In this document: positions 11,901-22,300 of the stretch, piece by piece | Numbering within the stretch: position 1 is the first letter of the stretch | Layout of the letters: each line of letters opens with the position of its first letter | NCBI GenBank assembly: GCA_014529385.2 | Contig: CM043963.1 | Location: 6,869,001-6,933,000 of the forward strand | Reading direction: 5' to 3' | DNA from: Adiantum capillus-veneris | Lineage: Eukaryota > Streptophyta > Polypodiopsida > Polypodiales > Pteridaceae | Length of the DNA: 64,000 bases | The notes under the pieces: generated by a model | Told to the model about the DNA's origin: nothing | Databases searched by the model: none | What the model saw: only the letters and a program-made list of their open reading frames with translations | Program-made: the position numbers and the translations under genes

Positions 11901-12916
11901 GTAGTGAGTTCGATCACTGTCTATATACAAAGAAGGCTAAGGATGGTAGTTGGCTGATCCTTATTTTGTATGTGGATGACATGTTGATTGCTGGCAAGCA
12001 CTTGGAAGAAATTTCAGCTTTGAAGTCAAAGATGACAAAATCGTTTGACATGAAAGACATGGGTGAGGCAAGTCATATATTTGGTATGCGCATTGAGAGA
12101 GACGGATCAAAGAAGTTGATTTGGTTATCTCAAACAGAGTATATTGACAAGGTTTTGCGACGTTTCAATATGGATCTGAGTGTTCCATTGCCACCATATG
12201 TGAAACTCAGCAAACAAGATTGTCCTGTGTCTGAGGAAGAACAGGCTGAAATGGATAAGATTCCATATGCGTCTGCAGTGGGTAGTTTAATGTATGCAAT
12301 GATTGCTACTCGCCCAGACATTGCATTTACAGTGGGAGTAGTAAGTCGATACATGTCAAACCCAGGCAAGAAACATTGGGAGGCAGTGAAAGGAATATTG
12401 AGATACCTGAAAGCTACAAAGAGTATGCGTATATGCTATGGGAGTCAGGAGCTAAGTGTAAAGGGTTTTACAGACTCAGATTATGCAGGTGACTTAGACA
12501 ACCGAAGGTCTATGTCAGGGTATGTCTTTACATTGGCTGGTGGAGTAGTATCATGGCGTTCTAGATTACAAGATTGTGTTACTCGGTCTACTACAGAGGC
12601 TGAATATGTTGCAGCATTAGAGGCATGCAAAGAATCAATTTGGCTTAATCGACTAGTAACAGATTTGGGAATCAAAGAAGAGATGCATGTGTTATATTGT
12701 GATAGTCAAAGTGCTATACAATTGGCTCGCAATCCAGTTTATCACTCAAAGACAAAGCATGTGGATGTGAAGTATCATTTCATCAGGGAAATGCTCGAGG
12801 ATAAGCAATTTCAGCTTGTCAAAGTTCACACCACAGAAAATCCTGTTGATCTAGTTACAAAAGGACTTCCCTCAGAGAGCTTTGCGCATTTTCGCAAGCA
12901 GTTAGGTGTAGGGTAG
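8946..12916 (+). pseudogene. copia-1 Gag-Pol (frameshift plus three TAG stops)
   Basis: Gag starts at MAGSQDTALYNIKKLDGTNF. A frameshift near 9207 moves the reading to the frame that carries the rest; TAG codons at 9254-9256, 10898-10900 and 11264-11266 lie in that same frame. Domains in order: gag; zinc knuckle CYHCGKKGHMKRDC (about 9650); protease WIIDSGASLHVS (about 9893); integrase HHCC (LWHSRLGHM ... CEHCLYGK) and DDE residues (HSDLCGP, RIDNGGEY, PQNGVAER); RT (KARLVAKGFKQ, MDVKTAFLHGDL, LILYVDDMLIAG); RNase H (FTDSDYAGDL, TEAEYVA, YCDSQSAIQLARN). All catalytic motifs are intact, so damage is limited to nonsense changes and one indel. Without those lesions it would be a single polyprotein, as usual for Ty1/copia. 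Confidence 0.95.
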
Positions 12917-12994
12917 TACATCACTTCTCTACATCTCTTGTATATTAGCTTGTATAGTAGCTTCTCTCACACTTAAAGTACCACATTGGACTTT

Positions 12995-13005
12995 AAGTGG
13001 GAGGT
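12995..13005 (+). promoter_or_regulatory. Polypurine tract of copia-1
   Basis: AAGTGGGAGGT directly precedes the 3' LTR; it is the expected plus-strand primer position. Confidence 0.75.
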
Positions 13006-13197
13006 TGTTGGGGTATAAAGCCCAATGTGGTCGCCCAGGTAAGTGGGCGGGCCGCCAGGTATGTACACATATTCTTTTGTAAAAACCTAATAAGAACTCA
13101 CTATGCTCTACACATTACAGTAGAGCGAGTTCACCATATCGTCGTGCTCTTCTTCTCGCACTCTCTCTCGCGTCGCACTTCCGCTCGTACTCTTTCA
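13006..13197 (+). repeat. 3' LTR of copia-1
   Basis: 192 bp, same ends as the 5' LTR, three substitutions by eye. Confidence 0.93.
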
Positions 13198-13708
13198 CTT
13201 ATGGTACCCATCATCTTGACCAATTTGTCCTCATCATCAAGAGATAAGGCCACACAGCCCCCCCTCATTAAGATTAGTCAAGACTAGCCTCTCCTTTTCA
13301 TGTGACTGTGTGTCCCACTTTGTCCCCTCCTATGTGAGTCCATGTGCCTTTATGTGTCGTCCATGTGTATCTTTGGACTTTATAAATATTTTATTTATTT
13401 TCTTAATGATAATTTACTTGACATTTTCAAGTTAAACTTTACAGTCTTAAACTCACTTTACAGTAGTAAGAGAAAATTCTACAATTAGTAAATGAGTATT
13501 GTAATAAGCTAGAGAGTCTTTTGTATAGCTAAACATGTCAGAATTTTGTAGCATAAATTTTAAATTCTAAGTTTTCTCACCCTATGGTTTATAATTTGAA
13601 CTCAAATATTTTAAATAATAAGCGATGGTTGAAAAATTCAAATGTGTAATAGAACTTGTGTGGAATTCGAAAGTAGAGACCTTACATTCTCGATCAGCTT
13701 TATAATCT

Positions 13709-13711
<3 letters not shown>

Positions 13712-13804
<93 letters not shown>
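13712..13804. repeat. Compound (CT)n(CA)n microsatellite
   Basis: About 30 CT units directly followed by about 16 CA units, uninterrupted. Confidence 0.97.
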
Positions 13805-13805
<1 letters not shown>

Positions 13806-14171
13806 TTGCTGGTTTGCCAAATGCATATAAGGAGCGCCACATGGTAGGGGGATGTCGGAATCCCTTCTCCTTTTATAATAGTATAGATATTAAACCTTAG
13901 AAAACAAGAATCTTTTGTGATATTAAACCTTAGAAGACAAGAATGGTAAAAGAAAAAAAACTAACAGTCTAGAGACACCCTCCTTTGATTCCCTTCCCCC
14001 CACCTGGCATGCCCTCTACTACTGTCTACAAGAGGACATCACGCATTTTCCAACAACCTTCGCATGCAGCCTTGTGCTCAGTTAGACATGTGACTTGTGC
14101 GCCTTCTTCCAAGCATCCCCTCCTCAACTCATGTGCGCCTTCTCTCTTGCGGGCAACTTCAGCCTATAAAC

Positions 14172-14173
<2 letters not shown>

Positions 14174-14209
<36 letters not shown>
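14174..14209. repeat. (GA)n microsatellite
   Basis: 18 GA units. Confidence 0.95.
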
Positions 14210-14212
<3 letters not shown>

Positions 14213-14303
14213 ATTGATTTCATTCGCCTCTACCCTGTGAAGCATCACTGCCATTGCGTCACATCTTGCTCGCAAGGCAACCCTACATGCATGGCTGTGT
14301 CAA

Positions 14304-14328
14304 CTCTCTCTCTCTCTCTCTCTCTCTC
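14304..14328. repeat. (CT)n microsatellite
   Basis: About 12 CT units. Confidence 0.9.
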
Positions 14329-14958
14329 CCCCCGATAATCATACACTTTGCATGCAGACCTCCTTCACGTATGCATATATCCATAATTATCACGAGGACC
14401 TTTTTGATCATCCCTTGTCCATATCTCCTTATAAGGATATGACACCATTCTTGACCTATTTCTTTTTTCAAATGTGTAAGACCTACTACTATGCTTTGAT
14501 GGTATTCCTAATGGCGCTAAAAACAATAAATTCACTACATTACATTTAGTAGTGTAATGAAACTAAACGCAAAAGGAAAGTCAAGGGAAGAAAAGAAGAG
14601 ATAGTCAACCATGTCTTTGATAGGGAGATAAAAGCTTTTTGGCTTTCCATTTCCATTTGACTTTTCATTTCTTAAACTCATCCTTTACTTATGCATTCGA
14701 TATCTTTTGAAAAGATTTTTATTTTTCTGAGGTTGGGGACCCGTACTACTCCTACTCGCTTCACTTTAAATAAAACCAACTTTTATGTGAGGATATTCCC
14801 TCGGCCTAAAGCTAAACAATTGCAACACTGATGACAAAGGGACTCTCAGTCCTGCCCTCTGTGTACGCTCTGCACGTTTGCGATTGCTCACGTACCCGCT
14901 ACCCGCAGCATCGCTTACAAACCCAACCTCCTTTCCCTTTCCCTTTCACCTCCATGGC

Positions 14959-14959
<1 letters not shown>

Positions 14960-14990
<31 letters not shown>
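14960..14990. repeat. (AC)n microsatellite
   Basis: About 15 AC units. Confidence 0.93.
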
Positions 14991-14991
<1 letters not shown>

Positions 14992-15037
14992 TGCTCCCCC
15001 GGTTGTGCATTATGTTTGCCTCAGTGGCATGCTTCGG

Positions 15038-15039
<2 letters not shown>

Positions 15040-15081
<42 letters not shown>
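15040..15081. repeat. (AG)n microsatellite
   Basis: About 21 AG units. Confidence 0.95.
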
Positions 15082-15083
<2 letters not shown>

Positions 15084-16304
15084 TATTGCATGCAAGAGAG
15101 AGAAAAAAGCATGGCTTGCACGTGGCTTATCTCTCTCCTTCTTCCACTCATTTACCTTACCCTTTTCCGTTTCAAACCTTTTCCATTTCAAACTAATGAA
15201 TGATTTTTTGAATTTTCTCCAGCTGGTAACTCCTCCTACTCCTACTCCTACTCGCTCTACTTCAATTTTATTCAATTCCTTGTGAGATTCTGCGAGAATC
15301 TCTCTTTCCTTTCAAAGGAAGATTTATTTATTGCTCTTTCAAAACGAAACCTGAGTTTTAAACTCTTACCTATTAGACATCCCTGTAACCACTCCACCAA
15401 GTACTCGACCTGATGGCAACGCCTACCCATGTAAAAAGAGTATAACTCTCCGGCCTGCCTCGCTAGCTCGCCTGCCAGTGCTCGTACTCCTTGCTGTGTT
15501 GCCCGACCTGCATCATACTCTCTTGCTGTGTTGCCCAACCTACTCATACTCCCTGCTAGTAAACTTAGGGGACGGGCCGCAATAAACTCAGGTTCATCTG
15601 GCGATTTCAAATTTTACCAATGCTGGAGCATCGCCCTTGATTCTCCCTTTCATTTGCTTTAAATAAATTGAATCTCCTACTACTCTTACTTCTTTAGTTT
15701 ATTCAATACCTCCCAAGATTCTACAAGATTCCCTTACATTCTTCTCAAGGATTAACTACTTTTTCAAAAGGGAGCAGTGGATTCGAACGTTTACCATTCA
15801 AAGATGAAACTTTAAGATGGTCCCCTAACCATTCCAACACGCATGACAAGTGCTTGTCCTGGCAGTTATGATATAAAAGAAAGTATATATATGACTCCGT
15901 CTAAGCATCCCTGCCTATCATCCTTTCTCTGCGTGCTTTGCCGGCCGCCCTATCTCTGCTCGTCTCCCCGTCACCGGCACCTACCTCCTTTGCGTGCCTC
16001 CTCCCCATCATCCTCAGCCTGCTCATCTACCCCTCCTGGTTTGACTGGCACATCACTGGACACAATTTCCCCTCGCATCTAATTGATTCTTTCAAATTTT
16101 CGATTTTATTTGATTGCCCGCCCGGGCCCCCCCCCCTACTACTACGCTTCGAGGCTTAAAAGTCAACCCGGCTTTCTAATACAATAGTTTTGAGTTCTTC
16201 ATAGGAGGGGCGTGCCATTCTCAAGCTGCCCCTCCTTCCTTCTTCTCAAACAAGAAGAACCCCAGGCTCTGCAGAACGTCACATTATAGCAAGGCGCAGC
16301 CTGC

Positions 16305-19300
16305 ATGGATTCATCACCCTGCCGTCCTCTCTTTACCTTCATTGCTCTGCAGGCCATGCTTCTCTGGTCCCTTGCACGATCGCAACAACCTGGTAATCTC
16401 TGCTGCGAGTACAGCCCAACAGAGCCACCATTCCTTCTGCTTGGTTCATTTTTTCATGCATTTTTGATGCCCCCACTTGTGTCTAGATCACCTACTACAC
16501 TGCAGATTTCTTATACCTGCACAGCTTACAAAAATCGGACATTGGATTTGAGCTCGCGCTTGCCTTTTTTTCTATGGCATTGATTTTTGGTTGATGCTAT
16601 ATGCAGGCTTTCTGAGTATCGACTGTGGTTCGGATTCGGCATCCATTTACACCGATGGCAATGGGATAGAGTGGGTTTCTGATTCAAATCTGATGAATGA
16701 GGGGACACCGAGACAAGTAACGGGGGGGTCCGACCCTTTGTTGGCTAACATGCGCTTGTTTGATGGCAATCAAAGCAAATACTGCTACAGCTTGACCAAC
16801 AGTCTTGTGGAAGCAGGAGCCTTCTTCCTCGTTCGAGTTGGAATTTGGGGCGGGGTAACCCCACCTTATACACCCAAAGACTCAGATGGAATCTTTCGAT
16901 TCAAGATGATCGTTGATGCAACAGTGTGGCGGGATGTGAATGTCACCTATGGATCGACAGATTGGTGGACTTTTGATATGTATACACGTGCTCAACGCAA
17001 CAGCATTGATTTTTGCTTGGCCCGCATCACCTCCGATGGGGATGCCCCTTTTCTCTCTACACTCGAGCTTCGGCCTCTGCCATCAACTCTTACCGCAACG
17101 ATAGGCATGGATGCCACGTCCAACTCAATGGCCAACTGTCTCGGGCATTATGATTATGGGGTACCGGCGGACTCAGATGTCTCCTTTACCAGGTACGTCT
17201 AGTTTTGTGCTCTAATTAAGCTTGTACTTTATACGTCAGGAAGCAACAAAACAGGGAAAATTCTCCTAACTAGGTACAACTTGGATGCATTGGATCGCAT
17301 ATGGATCTCGATTAAGGCGTCGCTCATAGATGAGGTGAATACCACGACCTTGGAAATTGTGGACCGAAGGCTCGATGAGCTGCCCAGCAGGATTTTGCAA
17401 ACCACATTCATGGGTCGTCCGAATATTGAGTTGTTGTCCTCGAACTTGGAACCCAACTCCATGCACTTGGTGGTATTCTACTTTGCAGAGATTGACCCAG
17501 CAATTACTACCTCCGGTGAGCGTACGTTCAACATATATGCAAATGGGGAACTAAAGAACACTGACGGAGAGATAGATGTGTTTGCAAGCGTTGGAGCAAA
17601 TACCGCTTATGACTATTTCGCGCTTTTTTATCCAAACACAACAGGTCATATGACCTTCAATTTCACTCCCAGTGCCACATCTCTTTACCCGCCTTTCCTC
17701 GCGGCTGTCGAGCTCTTTGAATTTAAAAAAATGACAAATTTCACCTCTACTGCCATTACGGGTCAGTCAGTCATTCTTGATCTAATATCACCTTATTTTC
17801 TACTTTGTATTTGCTATTGTTGATAGTTTCCTGTTGTGTGGAATGGTCCATTTTCTCAATGATACAGACATGAATATGTGCGTTTGAAAATCATATACGA
17901 ATTCAGAGTGACGTTAACGTTGTGAGCGGGATGGAAACACACAGAACGCCTCTATACTGACCGGACACACACTCTTGGAATGATATACACACACACTATG
18001 GGGCACCACTCGGCTTACACAACCCGCCTGGCTGAAACAGGAAACACACTGATGGAGTGAGAGGAGAGAGACTATCCACTTGCCCACTCCACACAGACAC
18101 ACACACACACACACCCAAAAAACTCAGCTCAAAAAAGAAGAATTTTTTATGTTTAGATACAATTGAGCTTGGGCCAACACCCATGGGGCAAATAGCTCAC
18201 ACAATATGGGTAAAAGATACCAGATACAATCACAAATTGGAGCAAAAGCTTCTCTCATAGGAGAAACTTACACAGCCAAAACAGCAAAAAAACAGTGAGG
18301 AATTTGGCAAAATGGACAATGCCATTGCGTTCGGAACGGCCCAAAACCCTAATCTACAATGTCAAAGTGCTCAAATCCGACCTCAGATGAGCAGTTTACG
18401 ATCAAAACAGGCTCCAAAAACACAGTTGCGGCTGTTCCTCCTCTCTTCTCCACATTTTTTCTGCTCTTCTCTCTATTTTTTCAGTTCCCACACTTAGCTT
18501 TATTACTTGGGCACCCTTGGCCCTTTAGCTGACCTCAAACGGATCTCGAACAGGCAAAAAACTGACCTCGCAGTGCATAGTTGTCACCTTTTTGCATCCA
18601 TCCGCACACTTGGCACTCAGCTTTTTTCAATAATGCATCCCGAAACCACGTGAAGTGGCCCCAAAAGATGGTCCTCATGATGACCTTTTTGCATAATTAT
18701 CACAAGAAAACACCCACGTTGTGTCCATACTCATCCACGTGCAAGTATTGACCCCATTCGACCTCCTGATGCCACTAGATGCCATCTGACGCACCTGCTT
18801 ATCTCATGTCGTCGGCCCGCGGGTAGCTTCCTCGAGAAGTTTTACGCACTACCAACTCTTCATTACTATAGAGAAAACACACTGGTACTGGTAATAGTGA
18901 AAATCGATGCACTATGTACACCCTGTCCTACATGTACACATGTGGGCCCCATGTAACCACCTGGCTCTGGAAAATGGGCAATCCTTTATTTGATGCACCA
19001 TGCATGTGTATGTACATATGCGCAATCTCTTGCTACAAAAAACTCCTGACATAATTTGCCCATCCCCTAGCCTGCTAGAGCATTCATGCTCAGCAGCAGC
19101 AAAAAGAGATATTTATTCCAACTGGATCCCACATGCACAAAAACACTTTGCATTCCTTGCCTCAAAAACATAATCAAGCTTCCACCTGGTTCCCAAGGAA
19201 AACGTTTAGAGATGCCATATATCAACTTTGCATCAAGAAAACCATCAGTTACTTTGGCATAGACCTGCATGTGCAAATATATCTCCTTCTCCATAGTTGA

Positions 19301-22300
19301 GAGGTCTCCACTGATCATTTGTGTCATCAATTCTTGCTTCTTTGACACTTCAACCTTGTTTTGCATCAGCCCTTCAATCACTTCATAAGGACCTTCACTT
19401 TCATCTTCAACCTCATTCACAAATACAACTAAACCAGACTCCTGGATTTCTTTGTTGATCAATAGAAATGCAACATCAGCATCCTCATCACTGTTGGTAG
19501 TGCTATCACTGTCCTCATAAGTCACTGTGGAATAGTCTTCATCACTAGACTCATCCTCATCTTCATAAAGCTCTTCCAATCGTTTCCTTGTGTCCATATT
19601 GTATAGCTTCTTGGCAACTGTCTTTCCATAAAGGCTAATAGTACCACGTCGCCAATCTTGAACAGCTCCCACTGCACATAACCATGGTCTGCCCAGTATA
19701 ATAGGATATGTTCCTAGCCCTACTGGCATCACATGAAAATCAACCACCGCCTTTGCATCATATGCTTCCACTTCTAAGCTCTTTACAACACCCAAACATT
19801 TTACTTTTTGATGGTTTGCCAATCTAATCCGAAAGCCTGACACCCTACTCACTGTAAGACCCATTTTCTCAACGCATGAGTGTGTTAAGACACATATTTG
19901 GGCTCCGCCATCAACATAACCTTGTCCCAGATTTTTTCTTTTGTGCCACATATCTACTATTGGGCAAATGTCTGGTAGCTCATACATCGCCAACACCTTC
20001 ACTGAACCTCTCTCTGGCTCTTTCTCCATTGGGTTAACCATCCTCTTCCACTGTCGCTTTAGCTTAGGAACCATCTCTATAAGCTGCCCAAAAGTAACAT
20101 CGGCTTTCCTGCTCGTCAGATCCTCCTTCAAGTCATAGCTTAATTGCCCATCCCCTAGTGGAAAATCTAAAACATGAAACTTGCAACGAGCCCTTCTTTT
20201 CCTCTTGGCCTTGACATCCTCACCTTCATGGCTCTTTCCCTTCTTCTTACTAGGACCTGGGGTACTTCTTCCTTCCTTATCCTCTGTGGTCCTCTTCCCA
20301 ATAGGCATCACTAATGTATCCTCTAGCTTTGATGCCTTCTCCAAGGTGACTACACTTAGCACTTTTGTCTTTCCCTTTTCCTCTTGGGTTAATCCATTGG
20401 TTCCTTCATCTCCCTTAATTTCAATGCCATAATCATTGGACCTAGTTAGCACCTGTCTTGGCAATGGATACATGTCTCCCCCCATCCTTGGTGGCTTATC
20501 ACATTGCGGGCTGATGTGGCCCAACTCTCCACAATTATAGCACGTGGGCGTCTGTCTCCAGAACCTACCATTGCTTTGTCCAACACCATTCCTATGTCTT
20601 TCTTCACCTCCTGGCTGATTTGCAAACCTCCCTCAACCTTGATTATTTCCCACTTGACCTAGCATGTTTAGGTTGAGATTCTTCATTAAATCTACCACTT
20701 GTCTCATGTCTTGCCTTAGCCCATCATCTTGCACTGTTGTAGTGACCACTGTTGGCATAACTTGAGGAGTAACAGAAACCACTGGTTCATGATGAACCCG
20801 TGGCATGCGACTTTGTAAAGAGTCCATAGGCTGAAACTCAGACCTCATGGGCAAAGACTCCACCCCTAACTGACTCATTTTTCTGAGCTTCCACTCTTTG
20901 TTCTTTGCTACCTCTAGTGCATCTTCATATGTTATAGGCTTCTTTAGCTCCACTCTCCAACATATATTCTCTCAAAGACCAGCCAAAAACCTGTCCTTCT
21001 TCATCATGTCAGGCGGGGGTACTTGTGGTGCTAAGGCCTTGCACATCCGCTCCCATGCCAATGAAAACTTTTGTATGTACGCATCTACCGGCTCACCTTC
21101 CTTTTGCACTAAAGCATGTACTTCTTGCCACAATTTGTCAGGAAATTCTATCTTCACAAACTCCACTTCCAATCCATGCCTTAGATTGTCCCAACTCAAT
21201 CTTACAGGTGCATCAGCCACACGCAACTCCTCTTCAAATGCTTTGGACCAAACTCGTACATCACTCTTCAAACAAATTTAGAGAAGACGTAACATTTGCG
21301 TCGGGTCATGGATCTGGTTGCTAATGCAGGCAACCTCCATCTTTTCTAAAAATTCTTCCACATCTTCATCACTTCTTCCATGAAATTCGAGAAAGCCATG
21401 GCTACCCAAGTTACAATGCTTTGAGAACCCCTTCTAACACACGTGCAAGAACCCAAAACTTTTCACTAACTCAATCCCTAGAAACTTCAATGGAGCTTGT
21501 CTTTAGATAAGGAAAAACACATGTACATCAAATGAGTTTTCATAGTTAATCATGGGAATTACAACAGGCAAAGGGCATTCCAGGATCTCTCTCAATCTTC
21601 TTGGCCCGAACATAAAGACTATGCGCTGCTGGAAAAAAATCTTCCTGGACACATGAACATTTATCTGGATTCTCTGAGTTAAATGAAAAGGAGTGAATTG
21701 AGGGCCATTTTGATCATCCATTAAAGCCAACCATGAAGCTTCCAAGAAGGCATACTTGACTTATCCTCTGATTTTGCCAAACTTTCAGCAGCATAACATC
21801 ATAAATGGTTTAAAAGACCAAAAGATCAGCCATCATAACTTGGAAAAATTTTGACAGAGTTTCCCCAAAAGTAGAGCAGTGAGAACCCAAAATATAGATT
21901 GTATATGTATGCATAAATTGCCAACAATAGAACCTGAGCATCAAGTAGGAATCACTAGTACATAGCCTATGATGAGGTCACAAAAAGGGTGCTCCAGCTA
22001 CCTGTATCACCGAAAGGATCTCCACATTTGAGAATCCCCCGGCTCAATAAAACCTCACGCTATCGACCCTCACACGAAGGCTTATGCAAATCTCGTATAG
22101 TCAAGTCTCAGAAATGACTATCTTCCAGACCAAGTCTCAGAAATGGCTGGAACTGCCAAATAAAACCAAATATGGCTCCACAAAGGCATACAATGGCAGT
22201 TTCCACAAGTAACGTACAATCCAGCAGACAATGCGCTCAAACAGGCGCCAAATGATGCATACCCACAACAACTACAAGTGACACCACTGCTAGTATATCA

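Larger units (their letters stand above)
7657..13197 (+). mobile_element. copia-1: complete Ty1/copia LTR retrotransposon
   Basis: The element is 5,541 bp and bounded by 192-bp LTRs (7657-7848 and 13006-13197) that start TGTTGGGGTATA and end TTCA. The flanking 5-mers CTTGT (7652-7656) and CTTAT (13198-13202) form a TSD with one mismatch. Internal order is PBS, 1.1-kb leader, gag, protease, integrase, RT, RNase H, PPT; integrase before RT defines Ty1/copia. The LTRs differ at three positions by eye (about 1.6%), so insertion is fairly recent. The coding frame is broken by one frameshift and three TAG codons. The MDVKTAFLHGDL and YVDDMLIAGK blocks resemble the Tork/Tnt1 lineage (judgement by motif, not phylogeny). 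Confidence 0.95.
13198..16304. other. Spacer upstream of the receptor gene; microsatellite-rich, no gene seen
   Basis: Several short open frames exist, but they consist of microsatellite translations or have no domain. A sub-motif of T/C-rich stretches plus CTCCTACTCCTACTCG repeats is seen around 15225-15260. The last few hundred bases presumably hold the promoter of the gene starting at 16305; I could not identify a convincing TATA box. Confidence 0.6.

Noticed and set aside
13638-13830. Overlapping open frames on both strands through the CT/CA tract
   Set aside because: They are translations of dinucleotide repeats; dinucleotide tracts stay open in all frames.
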